Positions 42,167 through 51,824 of a DNA stretch of 64,000 bases are shown piece by piece; position 1 is the stretch's first letter; every line of letters starts with the position of its first letter. The notes under the pieces were generated by a model, which was not told the DNA's origin, ran no database searches, and was given only the letters and a program-made list of their open reading frames with translations. A program made the translations under genes and the position numbers. The DNA comes from RUG11241 sp964560085 (GTDB lineage: Bacteria; Bacillota_I; Bacilli_A; RF39; UBA660): contig CAZLKF010000006.1 of the NCBI GenBank assembly GCA_964560085.1, positions 1-64,000 on the forward strand. The letters are read 5' to 3'.

Positions 42167-43953
42167 TGGGAAATATAAAATCAGAAGTAGCACCTAAAGG
42201 ATTACAGTTTAAACCAGCTGAGTTTATCATTAGTGATCAATGGGCAACCATATTAACGGTTGTTTCTTATCCGAAATACATAGATCCTGGATACTTGTCA
42301 TCTCTGACAAGTATTCCTGGAATAAAGGTTGTTATTAAACATATACCATTACCTTTTAGTGTAATTAGTAAGATGTTAAATAAAGAAATTGCTGATTTAA
42401 AGCAAAGATATCAAGATGAAAATGACAAAACGATTCAAGAAAGAATGCGTCAAGATTATGAATCATTGGAATACTTTATTCAAATGTTGGCATCTAATAA
42501 TTCGGCAATTTTCGATTTTCAAATGCATATAATGCTAACTGCTAACACACAAGATGAATTAGCAAACAAAAAAATGCAAATGAAAAATTATCTAGAATCA
42601 ATGGAGTTAAAGGCAATACCATTAAGATTTGAACAAGAAAAAGTTTTAAAATCAATTGTTCCAATTTTTCCAAAACAAGAGATTGAATCACGAATTGGAG
42701 TACCAATTCCGTCGCCAACAATTGCAGCAATGTATCCATTTATTTTCGATAGTGTAAAAGATGCTGGCTTAGCGACATTATTAGGCGTTGATTTTTCTGG
42801 AGGAGTTATTCTATTTAATCAATTTTTATATCAAATAAAAAAAGAGCATAATCGTAATAATGCTAATATGATAATATTAGGTACTTCTGGTAGTGGTAAA
42901 TCAACAGCTGCAAAAATTTTGTTGCGTGCTAACGTTAGAAATAATCATCAAATTGTTTGCATCGATCCTGAAGGCGAACTTGGTGATATGGTTAGAATAT
43001 ATAACGGCGATTTTATTGATTTAGGTAAGGGTGGAGAATACGGAATGATTAATCCGCTCGAAGTCGTTGTTGATAGTGATGAAGATGAATTGGAATCTGG
43101 TGCCGGATATTCAGTTTTAACTCGAACTTTGCAAACTTTAAAAGCATTTATGAAGTATTATGCTCCAGATATTCAAGATGATGTTTTAACTCTTTTTAGT
43201 GAAGTTGTTCAAGAAACATATATGCGTTTTGGTATTAACTATCAAAGTGATTTTACTAAATTTACATCCGATGATTATCCAACTTTGAATGATGTTTATG
43301 AAACAATTAAAGGACGATTATTATCAATGAATGATCGTACACACGAGAAAGATATTATGGAAAGACTTGAATTAAAGGTAAGACCTTTAGTAAAAGAGTT
43401 AAAGTATTATTTCTCAGGTCATACTACTATTAAAGCTCAAAGTAAGTTTATTGCGTTTAATATTCGTGAAGTTATGAATGCTGATGCAAATGTTCGAAAT
43501 GCTTTATTCTTCAATATTTTGAAATATGCTTGGAGTTTAACTTTGGATCGTAGCGTTAATACAGTTTTAATGGTTGATGAAGCACATGTTTTGTTAGGAA
43601 GCAACAATACACTAGGTGCTGATTTCTTAGCTCAAATTCAAAGACGTTCAAGAAAATACAATACAGGTACAATAATTATTACGCAGCAACCAAGTGATTT
43701 TAGTGATCCTGCTGTAATTACTCAAGGAAAAGCAATTTTTGATAATGCTTCTTATTACTTAGTAATGGGATTAAAAAAACAAGCAGTTGAAGATCTTGCT
43801 CAATTGATTGATTTAAATGAGAGTGAACAAGATAGTATAAAGAGATATTCACAAGGTGAAGCTTTGTTTGTGTGTGGAAGTCGTCGTATGCGTATAAATG
43901 TAATTGCAACGGACGATGAATTAGATTCATTTGGACGCGGAGGCGGACTATAA
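42166..43953 (+). CDS. VirB4 ATPase domain protein
   Basis: A 595-residue T4SS ATPase that powers substrate transfer or pilus assembly. The Walker A is GTSGSGKST with K245, Walker B is LMVDEAH (D471, E472), IIITQQPSDF is the sensor-type motif, and the lead region has DQWATILTVVSYP. With the 186-residue protein before it, the total (about 780) equals a whole VirB4. The first base of the ATG is the last base of the preceding stop codon, so the pair should be made in equal amounts. Confidence 0.9.
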   Translation: MGNIKSEVAPKGLQFKPAEFIISDQWATILTVVSYPKYIDPGYLSSLTSIPGIKVVIKHIPLPFSVISKMLNKEIADLKQRYQDENDKTIQERMRQDYESLEYFIQMLASNNSAIFDFQMHIMLTANTQDELANKKMQMKNYLESMELKAIPLRFEQEKVLKSIVPIFPKQEIESRIGVPIPSPTIAAMYPFIFDSVKDAGLATLLGVDFSGGVILFNQFLYQIKKEHNRNNANMIILGTSGSGKSTAAKILLRANVRNNHQIVCIDPEGELGDMVRIYNGDFIDLGKGGEYGMINPLEVVVDSDEDELESGAGYSVLTRTLQTLKAFMKYYAPDIQDDVLTLFSEVVQETYMRFGINYQSDFTKFTSDDYPTLNDVYETIKGRLLSMNDRTHEKDIMERLELKVRPLVKELKYYFSGHTTIKAQSKFIAFNIREVMNADANVRNALFFNILKYAWSLTLDRSVNTVLMVDEAHVLLGSNNTLGADFLAQIQRRSRKYNTGTIIITQQPSDFSDPAVITQGKAIFDNASYYLVMGLKKQAVEDLAQLIDLNESEQDSIKRYSQGEALFVCGSRRMRINVIATDDELDSFGRGGGL

Positions 43954-43979
43954 TATAATTTGAAACGGTGGTGAAAAAC

Positions 43980-46868
43980 ATGGCTTCAAAAGAAAATAAA
44001 TTTGCAAAATCTGAAGGCGGGGCCATGTTGACACCAAATAACAATGCCCAGTCTTCTTTTGGCTTAAATGTTCCTAGAAATCAAAATAATATAGGAATGA
44101 ATAATAGGCAGAATAATGCTGGAGTCGGGCCACAAAATCAAGCTGGTGATGGTGGCGATTCATTAAACAATGGTGAAGAAAATTCACAAAATCAAGGCGA
44201 TAATAACAAAAATCAACAGGGAGCATCTACTAATGGTAAGCAAGGTGAAAATAATTCGTCAACAGATGAACTTCAAAAAAAAGCCTTAAAAGAAGGTGGA
44301 AAAGTAGCCTTGATGGCTGCTGGAGCTCCTGCGCCTGTAGCCGATAAAGTAGTTGAAACGGCCGAAAAAACAGGCGCTCTTGATAAGATTAATGCTAAGG
44401 TAAATGAAATTAAAAAAAAGAAACTTTTAAAATTTTTACCTTTATTAAGTGGTCTGCTTCCAATAGCCTTTGGATTTATCATGGTAATTATGGTTTTATC
44501 TATAGTAATGGCTGCTATGACAGGAGTAGAAAGTACTGCCAAATCGGTAATCAATTTTTTTACTTCGACCTGGGAAGACTTTATTGGGTTATTTTCACCA
44601 GACTATAAATCAGAAGCAGTATTTTTATCGGCATTGCCGAAAGTCAATGCTAACGCTGACTCTGAAGAAAAAAAGAATATGAGCAAATATTTATCAGCTA
44701 TTATGGGGTCTGTATATTATGAAGCTACTACGTTAAATAGCAACGGCACACTTGATACAAGAGAATACGCATTTTATCGTGGACTTTCACGAATTGCTGA
44801 GATTACTTATAATGGGTTAAATTCATCAGCAGGTCGGTTGCGTCCAGAAGTAATAGCTACCAAAATAGCTACATTAAATGAAGAATTACCTTTAGATTAT
44901 ATAAAAGACGAGAATGGCAACTATATAACAGACGAGAATGGCAACAAAACGCTAGCTTATGCTGGTACTAATTATGAAAGCGTGCGCAAAGGTCAAAACA
45001 GCGCTTGGGATAAGATACAAAAATTTGTTAAAGCTTTAAAAGATGATCTGGCAGATTTAGCAAAAGCCGAAAACGGTGGTTATACTTTCGACTTTGATGG
45101 TGCATTTAAACCTTACTTAGATGAATACATTCAAAAAAATATTATTGATACAAAAATTTCAACAGCAAGTATGGAAGTGTTAAAAGAGAACTTGCTAATA
45201 ACTTGTAATTACTATGAAGAACAATTAAAAACAGCTGCATCAGATGAAGAAACTGCTTCTGCTTCGGGTGAGGACATAATATCTTATTTCGGCTCAATTT
45301 ATGGTGATCAATCGTGTGCAATGTTAACAAAATATGAGCCAAATAATCATGAATTTACAGAGTCACAAGGAATTTCTGATAAAAAAATACATAGTATTTA
45401 TGATGGCGAAGTAATTTATGTCAATCAAGGAATAAACTTATATGATAAATGGGATTCTAAAACTCAAAGATGTCTTTGCGATGGCAAAATATGTGATAAT
45501 TATAATGGATCACAAATTAAAATAAAGTTTGTAGTTGATGAAATTGAATATATAGCAACTTATTCAAATATGGCAACAACGGCAGTCGAAGTTGGCGATT
45601 CAGTTTCAAAGGGTGAAGTTATTGGCACAGAAGGGAATACTGGTTGTACCAATATAGACAAATTAACTTTTCAACTTACAAGTGAAAGTGGAATAAATTA
45701 TAACACCAATGATTTACTTTATAAATGTAGTAGTTTTGCAAATACTGCTAATACATGTAATTTTAATAATCTCAAAATAAATTTGCTTGATTGCAACAAT
45801 AAAACACTAATTAAGCAAATTCCATTTTATGATTATGTAAAGGAACAAGTATTTGTTAATCATAAGCAAAATCTAAGTGAGATTGAGTATGTAAAAGCTG
45901 CAGTAATCATAAGTGCAAACAATATTCTAAAAAGTGCTAATTATCAAGTTGGTGTTAAAGAATTGGATATTGAAGTTTGTGATTATAAAGAAAAAAATAT
46001 TATTGATTCTTCAATTATTGACAGCAGCATTGATAAAGTACGTGGTCAAATAATGACTTATAATAAAAAAATCGTTGCATTACGTTTTAATGATACATGT
46101 AATCGAACATTTGAGAACGCAAATGCCAATAGTATATATAATTTAATGTGCAGTAATAATGCATTTAAAATGGCTCAAAATGGGAAAAGTTATACAGAAA
46201 TACTTAATACTTATTATCCAAACTACCAATTAGATAACAATTATTGCGTAAATTATGCTGACAACATTAATGAGTACTCTTTAAAAAATGATAAACAATA
46301 TTTAACAAGTGAAACATATACAGATGATGAATATATAAAATTTGAAAAAGAATTAAAAGAGAAAATTAATATGGCTGGTTTTAAGACAAGAGCAGCTGCA
46401 GTGGAAACTGCCCGTTACTTAAGTTTAGGTTTGGATAGTAAAATAGCATATAAAGTAGGTGGAAATTATTTCTACGAAGGCTTGAATAAAAACTGGTATG
46501 TTGATGGCCTTGATAGTTGTGGCTTTATATCGTGGGTTTTATTTAATGCCGGAGCTAACATTGAACAAAGTATGAATGTTATGCAGTTGATTAGTTCACA
46601 AAACATAACAGGAAATTTAAAAATAACGAATGAATTTTATAAATATTATGATAAAGTCCAAGTTGGTGATTTCGCTTGGAAAGAAGGACATATTGGAATT
46701 ATAATTGGAAAAAATGATGGTTTGTTATATATTGCGGAAGCAAATAGTAAAGAAGGACTTATAGTAACAACAATAACAGCGTACGGGGAATCATCATCAA
46801 ATTATACACATATATATTTTGCCGATAATTATTATGACAAGACTGGCAATATAACAAGCATGTGGTAA
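43980..46868 (+). CDS. T4SS peptidoglycan hydrolase: degenerate M23 plus NlpC/P60
   Basis: A 962-residue VirB1/TcpG-like protein. An N/Q/G-rich cytosolic tail (1-95), helical region, one membrane span (about 150-175), an external coiled domain, a LytM/M23-like domain (about 465-590) and a C-terminal NlpC/P60 domain (about 800-962). The latter has C847 (DSCGF) and H904 (EGHIGI) and should be an active endopeptidase. The M23 part lacks the zinc histidines (KLTFQL replaces HLHFEL), so it is probably a binding domain. Role: opening the wall for the secretion channel. GGTG precedes ATG 43980. Confidence 0.83.
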   Translation: MASKENKFAKSEGGAMLTPNNNAQSSFGLNVPRNQNNIGMNNRQNNAGVGPQNQAGDGGDSLNNGEENSQNQGDNNKNQQGASTNGKQGENNSSTDELQKKALKEGGKVALMAAGAPAPVADKVVETAEKTGALDKINAKVNEIKKKKLLKFLPLLSGLLPIAFGFIMVIMVLSIVMAAMTGVESTAKSVINFFTSTWEDFIGLFSPDYKSEAVFLSALPKVNANADSEEKKNMSKYLSAIMGSVYYEATTLNSNGTLDTREYAFYRGLSRIAEITYNGLNSSAGRLRPEVIATKIATLNEELPLDYIKDENGNYITDENGNKTLAYAGTNYESVRKGQNSAWDKIQKFVKALKDDLADLAKAENGGYTFDFDGAFKPYLDEYIQKNIIDTKISTASMEVLKENLLITCNYYEEQLKTAASDEETASASGEDIISYFGSIYGDQSCAMLTKYEPNNHEFTESQGISDKKIHSIYDGEVIYVNQGINLYDKWDSKTQRCLCDGKICDNYNGSQIKIKFVVDEIEYIATYSNMATTAVEVGDSVSKGEVIGTEGNTGCTNIDKLTFQLTSESGINYNTNDLLYKCSSFANTANTCNFNNLKINLLDCNNKTLIKQIPFYDYVKEQVFVNHKQNLSEIEYVKAAVIISANNILKSANYQVGVKELDIEVCDYKEKNIIDSSIIDSSIDKVRGQIMTYNKKIVALRFNDTCNRTFENANANSIYNLMCSNNAFKMAQNGKSYTEILNTYYPNYQLDNNYCVNYADNINEYSLKNDKQYLTSETYTDDEYIKFEKELKEKINMAGFKTRAAAVETARYLSLGLDSKIAYKVGGNYFYEGLNKNWYVDGLDSCGFISWVLFNAGANIEQSMNVMQLISSQNITGNLKITNEFYKYYDKVQVGDFAWKEGHIGIIIGKNDGLLYIAEANSKEGLIVTTITAYGESSSNYTHIYFADNYYDKTGNITSMW

Positions 46869-46877
46869 GGAGCGTTT

Positions 46878-47585
46878 ATGAAAAAGAAAATAATTGTATT
46901 ATTCATTTTATTACTACTTACTGGATGTAAGGCGAAATATGGATTACAAATTAATTTTGGTGGTTCAGTAATTGAAACAGGTAATATCCTAATTGATAAA
47001 AATCTTGTTGGACTTGGAGGAACTTCCAATAATACAGACATTTTTCTAGAAGATTTACTTGAAAAATATGGAGCAACTAAATATCGTTTGAAAACTAAAA
47101 TTAATGAAACAAATTATATTGGTTATAAATTCTATCATCGCTATAATAATTTAGAATATTACAGTAATCAATCTCCTGCTATAAATCTTCTGTATGATTA
47201 TGTCAACTATAGTAGTTTGGATGGATTTTCAACAATACAAAGTAGTGATAAAAGTAAAATAGATACTTATAATTCTACTGCAAGTGATGTTCCAACAAAA
47301 GTTGAAGAAATAAATATTTCTATAGCATTGCCATATAAAGTGATAGAAAATAATGCAACAACAATAGACCGTGAAAATAATATTTATACATGGGTTATAG
47401 TACCGGGTGCTGAATCAGAGAAAATAAAATTATCTTATCGCGATAGTGAGCTATTTACAAATAATCCCTTATATTTGGCTAGATATGTAAGCCCGTATAT
47501 ATATATAGTAGTTTTGATTGCAGTTGTTGCTATAATAGTAATAATAGTTATAAAAGGAAAAATGCGATATATAAATAAACTATAG
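46878..47585 (+). CDS. Lipoprotein with C-terminal membrane anchor
   Basis: A 235-residue protein with a lipobox LLTGC (C17), an external domain of about 190 residues with SIALPYKVIENNATTID and YTWVIVPGAESEKIKLSY, and a C-terminal span (about 207-226) with a basic end. This resembles the DUF3153-like LppM type of lipoprotein, with external beta domain then TM. It starts 9 bases after the NlpC/P60 gene. In this locus it may be a T4SS accessory that positions the channel; its function is unknown. Confidence 0.55.
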   Translation: MKKKIIVLFILLLLTGCKAKYGLQINFGGSVIETGNILIDKNLVGLGGTSNNTDIFLEDLLEKYGATKYRLKTKINETNYIGYKFYHRYNNLEYYSNQSPAINLLYDYVNYSSLDGFSTIQSSDKSKIDTYNSTASDVPTKVEEINISIALPYKVIENNATTIDRENNIYTWVIVPGAESEKIKLSYRDSELFTNNPLYLARYVSPYIYIVVLIAVVAIIVIIVIKGKMRYINKL

Positions 47586-47636
47586 TCTTTAATTTCTAGG
47601 ACTTATTTGTTATAATATATCAATTGAGGTGATAAA

Positions 47637-49916
47637 ATGTTTAAATTGACGGCTAATAAAGAAGATGTTATTAAATTCTCGATTTTCTGTGTAGCAATGT
47701 TCTTGGTTGTCTCAATAATAATAAACAATATTTCTGTTTTTTCAAGTACTGGAGAATTTGCAGGATTTAATCCATTCGCAGTGTTTAGTGATGTAGATTC
47801 TTTATTGTTAACTTTTGTTGTAACAATTGTAATTCTTCTTAGTATTATTTTTAGTACTTCTTCACAATTTTTTGAAAGAGAAAAAGGCTTTGGATTTTCA
47901 TTTTCTAAAAAAGACAAAGGTGGATATTCAAGATGGGCTACTGAGAAAGAATTTAAGGCAGAACTAAAGCACATTTATGCCGATGATAAATCAACAAGTG
48001 CTGCTGGGATACCTTTAATTAATAATGGCCGAGATATATGGATAGATGATGGTGAGTTTCATAATTTAATTATAGGTTCAACAGGTTCAGGAAAAACTGA
48101 AATGTTGGTTCAACCGATGGTAAAGATTTTAGCCAAAAAAGGCGAATCAATGATTATTACTGACCCTAAAGGAGAAATATACGAAAATAATGCTAATGAA
48201 CTACGCGAAAAGGGCTATAATGTTGTTTTGCTAAACTTTCGTGATCCTCAAAAGGGAAATTCTTGGAATCCTTTAACTTTACCATATGAATTGTATAAAA
48301 GTGGTAATAAAGATAAAGCTAATGAATTATTAGATGATTTGGCAATGAATATTTTGTATGATGAAAAAGCCCAAAATCAAGATCCATTCTGGGAAAAAAC
48401 TTCAGCTGACTATTTTACAGGTTTAGCTTTAGGTTTGTTTGATGATGCTGAAGAAAGAGAAATTAATTTAAATAGTATTAATTTAATGACAACTGTCGGC
48501 GAAGAAAAATTAATGGCTTCAACTTATATAAAAGAATACTTTGCTGATAAGGATCCAGCTTCACCAGCTTATGTTAATGTATCTAGTACAATTATGGCAC
48601 CAAGTGATACAAAAAACAGCATTTTATCAGTATTTAAACAAAAAATAAAACTTTTTGCGTCTCGTGAAAACTTAAGCGAAATGCTATGTCAAAGTGATTT
48701 TGATATGAAAGATATAGGACGCAAGAAAACAGCAGTTTTTGTTGTTATTCAAGACGAGAAAAAAACATATCATTCATTAGTTACTATTTTTGTAAAGCAA
48801 TGTTATGAAACTTTAATTGATGTTGCTCAAGAAAATGGTGGAAAATTGTCTTATCGAACTAATTTTATCTTGGATGAATTTGCAAACATGCCACCTTTAA
48901 AAGATGTAACAACAATGGTTACAGCAGCGCGAAGTCGAAAAATTCGTTTTAGTTTTATTATCCAAAACTTTGCACAGTTAAGTCAGGTATATGGTTCAGA
49001 AAACGGCGATACAATTAGAGGAAACTGTGGTAATATTATTTACCTAATTAGTAGTGAAATGAAAGCTTTAGAAGAAATCAGCAAGATGTGTGGTGAAGTT
49101 AAGTCTAAGGAAAAAGATAAAACAGCATCAACACCACTTGTTACAGTAAGTGATTTACAAAGATTAAAAATGTGGACAATTATAGTTTTACGTACACGTT
49201 GTATGCCATTTAAGACAGTTTTAAAACCAAATTATCAAATGGAAAAAGAAAATAAATGGGGTAAGAAATATGAAAAAGCTTCTTATCCTACAAGAGCGGA
49301 AAATAAAGTAAAATTGTTTGATTTAAAAGCTTTTGTTAATAAAAAACGTGAAGAAAAATTAGGATCAACTGGCACTGATACCGGAACAGGTTTTGGTGGC
49401 GGGATGTTTGGCAATAATATGTTTAATTCAAAACCAATTAATCCATTTATGCCTTCTTCACAAAATCAAGCATCGCCTAAGCCTAATACTGATTTTGATA
49501 TAGATGAGATTGTTAAAAAGATAGATGCTAAAATTGCTGAATTAGAAGAGGAAGAGAAAAGGGAAAATCCAATTTCTAATCCAGACAATCAAAGAGAAAG
49601 CAATAATGAAGTTTTACAACCGAAGTCAATTCCAGCAAGTTTTGAACCTACTGTTGTCAATAGACCTGTTGTTGATCCTCAGCCAATATCTAACAAAGTA
49701 GAAGAATTAAAGCCTGATGTTCATAAACAAATAGTGAATACTACTAATGAAGATACTGCTACAGAAAAGTTTGATTATTCAGATGATTATAAAAAGTACA
49801 ATGACGAATTGAATAAAAATCCTCAAATTGACATTATTGAAGAACCTAGTAGTAAGAATTCGGGCAATCCAAGCGATGATGAATTCTTTGATGACTTTTT
49901 TGATGATGGAGAGTAG
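47637..49916 (+). CDS. VirD4/TraG-type coupling protein
   Basis: A 759-residue T4SS coupling ATPase that recruits substrates. Two N-terminal spans (about 14-35, 56-80), Walker A GSTGSGKTE (K153), MIITDPKGEIYENN, Walker B-type FILDEFANMPPL, and a motif III with SFIIQNFAQLSQVYG. The roughly 190-residue tail is acidic and low-complexity, with coiled coil at about 630-650, and ends DDEFFDDFFDDGE. Such acidic tails can select substrates. No relaxase gene lies nearby, so the cargo may be protein. GAGGTGAT precedes the ATG. Confidence 0.9.
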   Translation: MFKLTANKEDVIKFSIFCVAMFLVVSIIINNISVFSSTGEFAGFNPFAVFSDVDSLLLTFVVTIVILLSIIFSTSSQFFEREKGFGFSFSKKDKGGYSRWATEKEFKAELKHIYADDKSTSAAGIPLINNGRDIWIDDGEFHNLIIGSTGSGKTEMLVQPMVKILAKKGESMIITDPKGEIYENNANELREKGYNVVLLNFRDPQKGNSWNPLTLPYELYKSGNKDKANELLDDLAMNILYDEKAQNQDPFWEKTSADYFTGLALGLFDDAEEREINLNSINLMTTVGEEKLMASTYIKEYFADKDPASPAYVNVSSTIMAPSDTKNSILSVFKQKIKLFASRENLSEMLCQSDFDMKDIGRKKTAVFVVIQDEKKTYHSLVTIFVKQCYETLIDVAQENGGKLSYRTNFILDEFANMPPLKDVTTMVTAARSRKIRFSFIIQNFAQLSQVYGSENGDTIRGNCGNIIYLISSEMKALEEISKMCGEVKSKEKDKTASTPLVTVSDLQRLKMWTIIVLRTRCMPFKTVLKPNYQMEKENKWGKKYEKASYPTRAENKVKLFDLKAFVNKKREEKLGSTGTDTGTGFGGGMFGNNMFNSKPINPFMPSSQNQASPKPNTDFDIDEIVKKIDAKIAELEEEEKRENPISNPDNQRESNNEVLQPKSIPASFEPTVVNRPVVDPQPISNKVEELKPDVHKQIVNTTNEDTATEKFDYSDDYKKYNDELNKNPQIDIIEEPSSKNSGNPSDDEFFDDFFDDGE

Positions 49917-49970
49917 TCGAATATAATTTTAATTTCTTCTTATTGTTCATACAATATATTGGTGAATCAA

Positions 49971-50264
49971 ATGGGAAGAGAAATCACAATTGGTGAATTT
50001 AGAAAATTAAATAATCTGAATGTTATTGATATTCGTGATCAAAAATCATTTTTAGAAGAACATATTCCTAATTCAACTAATATTCCTTATCTTGAATTAA
50101 TAGTTAATTATCGAAAATTTTTATCCAAAGATAAAATCTATTATCTTTGTTGTGAACAAGGTTTAAGAGGCCGCGATGTTACTGCTTATTTAGGGACAAA
50201 AGGATATAAAGTTATTAACTTGATTGGTGGATTTGAAGAGTATAAAAACTATAAATACAAGTAA
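49971..50264 (+). CDS. Rhodanese-domain protein
   Basis: A 97-residue single rhodanese domain: NVIDIRDQKSFLEEHIPNST, then the active loop YLCCEQGLRGR, where the second cysteine of CC begins the usual C-x-x-G-x-R loop, and GGFEEYK at the end. It may carry sulfur as a persulfide. ATG 49971 follows GGTGAAT; an upstream TTG at 49959 is within the site. It is a single gene with its own terminator between the T4SS region and rmuC. Confidence 0.85.
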   Translation: MGREITIGEFRKLNNLNVIDIRDQKSFLEEHIPNSTNIPYLELIVNYRKFLSKDKIYYLCCEQGLRGRDVTAYLGTKGYKVINLIGGFEEYKNYKYK

Positions 50265-50280
50265 TTTATAGTTTTTTTTT
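50245..50280 (+). terminator. Terminator after the rhodanese gene
   Basis: A perfect 12-bp stem AAAACTATAAAT / ATTTATAGTTTT (50245-50256 with 50264-50275) plus a long T run. It overlaps the stop codon. Confidence 0.8.
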
Positions 50281-50313
50281 AGAATTTATATTATAATGAT
50301 TATAGGTGATAAA

Positions 50314-51387
50314 ATGGAATACGTAATTGTCGCATTATTAATTGTTTTAATAATTATAAGTGTTTTTTCATTAACAAAAAATATAAATGAATCTAACATT
50401 ACTGAAAGACTTGGGAAATTAGAGACAAATACAATTAAAGAATTAGGTGATTTTAAAAACGATATTAACAAAAACATTAACGAAGACTTTACTAAATTAA
50501 ATGATCGTATTGAAGAGAGATTAAGAATCATTAATGATAAAGTAAATGAGAGACTAGATCAAAATTTTGAAAAAACTAATAAAACATTCAATTCAGTATT
50601 AGAACGTTTGTCAAAAATTGATGAAGCTCAAAAGAAAATTGATTTATTATCAAATGATATAGTTTCACTACAATCAGTTTTAACAGATAAGAAATCACGC
50701 GGAATTTTTGGTGAAGTGAATTTAAAGCATATATTAGTAAGTGTTTTTGGTGAAAATACTAGCCATATTTATCAAATGCAGTATTCTTTTAATAACGGTA
50801 CAATTGCTGATTGTGTGTTATTTGCCCCTGAACCACTAGGTTTAATCGCTATTGATTCTAAATTTCCATTAGAAAATTATCAGAATATGGTAGATAAAAA
50901 TAATAGTGAATTAATGCGTATCCAAGCTGAGAAAAACTTTAAAATTGATATGAAAAAGCACATTGATGCCATCAGTACAAAATACATTATTCCTGGCGTA
51001 ACAACCGATCAAGCTATTCTTTTCTTACCAGCCGAAGCAATATTTGCTGAGTTGAATGCATATCATCAAGACTTAATCGATTATTCATATAAAAAAAAGG
51101 TATGGATTACAAGTCCAACAACTTTAATTAGCACATTAACAACTTTACAAATAATTATGAAAAATATTGAAAGAGATAAATATACAAAGGTCATTCATCA
51201 AGAATTAAAACTATTAGATGTTGAATTTGGGCGCTATCGTGAAAGATGGGACAAATTGTCAAGAAGCATTGATACTGTATCTAAAGACGTTAAAGAGTTA
51301 AATACAACAACAGATAAAATAACAAAAAGATTTAATTCTATTAATCAAGTTGATGTTGATAAAATAGGAGTAGAAGAAAGAGAGTAA
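50314..51387 (+). CDS. rmuC: DNA recombination protein RmuC
   Basis: A 357-residue RmuC-family protein. N-terminal membrane helix (2-20), coiled coil (about 25-115), then the nuclease-fold domain with KKSRGIFGEVNLKHIL, LIAIDSKFPLENY and LFLPAEAIFAEL. RmuC restricts DNA rearrangements; its fold is related to restriction endonucleases. ATG 50314 has GGTGAT; ATG 50296 does not. It overlaps the next small gene at its stop codon (TAATG). Confidence 0.9.
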   Translation: MEYVIVALLIVLIIISVFSLTKNINESNITERLGKLETNTIKELGDFKNDINKNINEDFTKLNDRIEERLRIINDKVNERLDQNFEKTNKTFNSVLERLSKIDEAQKKIDLLSNDIVSLQSVLTDKKSRGIFGEVNLKHILVSVFGENTSHIYQMQYSFNNGTIADCVLFAPEPLGLIAIDSKFPLENYQNMVDKNNSELMRIQAEKNFKIDMKKHIDAISTKYIIPGVTTDQAILFLPAEAIFAELNAYHQDLIDYSYKKKVWITSPTTLISTLTTLQIIMKNIERDKYTKVIHQELKLLDVEFGRYRERWDKLSRSIDTVSKDVKELNTTTDKITKRFNSINQVDVDKIGVEERE

Positions 51388-51725
51388 TGAATATGGAGAT
51401 TGACAAGGATCAGCTAAAAAAATTGAAAAAATTTATGACTGACTATCCGCAAGAAGCAAAAAAACTTTTAAGAAATGATCCTCAATTATTTCAGGCAATT
51501 AGTGAGTTGATGTACGACGATGAAGTTCCAGTGGTAAATTTCGGTTCAAATGGTGCTACAGGTAGAGAAATAACTGGAAATCGAAAAACATTAACAAAAC
51601 CGGGAGTTCCAGATGGATTATATGTAAATAATGATAAAGGTTTTTCAAATTATTTATTACTAGCCATCCTTGCATTCGCAATTCAATTAGTTATAACACT
51701 TATATGTATTTTCTTTTATAAGTAG
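51387..51725 (+). CDS. Small tail-anchored membrane protein
   Basis: A 112-residue protein: an acidic helical start (DKDQLKKLKKFMTDYPQEAK), a middle unstructured stretch with GSNGATGREITGNRKT, and one C-terminal membrane span (about 89-110). The start overlaps the rmuC stop; an ATG at 51393 has better spacing from GAGAG. No family is recognised. Its coupling to rmuC suggests joint expression, not necessarily joint function. Confidence 0.55.
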   Translation: MNMEIDKDQLKKLKKFMTDYPQEAKKLLRNDPQLFQAISELMYDDEVPVVNFGSNGATGREITGNRKTLTKPGVPDGLYVNNDKGFSNYLLLAILAFAIQLVITLICIFFYK

Positions 51726-51732
51726 TATGTAT

Positions 51733-51769
51733 TTGCAAAAATTAAAGCATATGTTTATACGCATAAACA
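51733..51769 (+). promoter_or_regulatory. Promoter with overlapping palindrome ahead of the first VirB2-like gene
   Basis: TTGCAA (51733-51738), 17 bases and TATACG (51756-51761). A perfect 7-bp inverted repeat TGTTTAT-ACGC-ATAAACA (51752-51769) covers the -10 region, a typical place for a repressor site. Confidence 0.45.
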
Positions 51770-51824
51770 GTATTATCATATAACAGATGAAGTGAGATAC
51801 AATATTGTTGATTAAGAGGCATAA

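Noticed and set aside
29906..49916. The T4SS region as a complete conjugative element (ICE)
   Set aside because: No relaxase, integrase, oriT-like repeat or att pair could be found, and housekeeping genes lie inside and around it.
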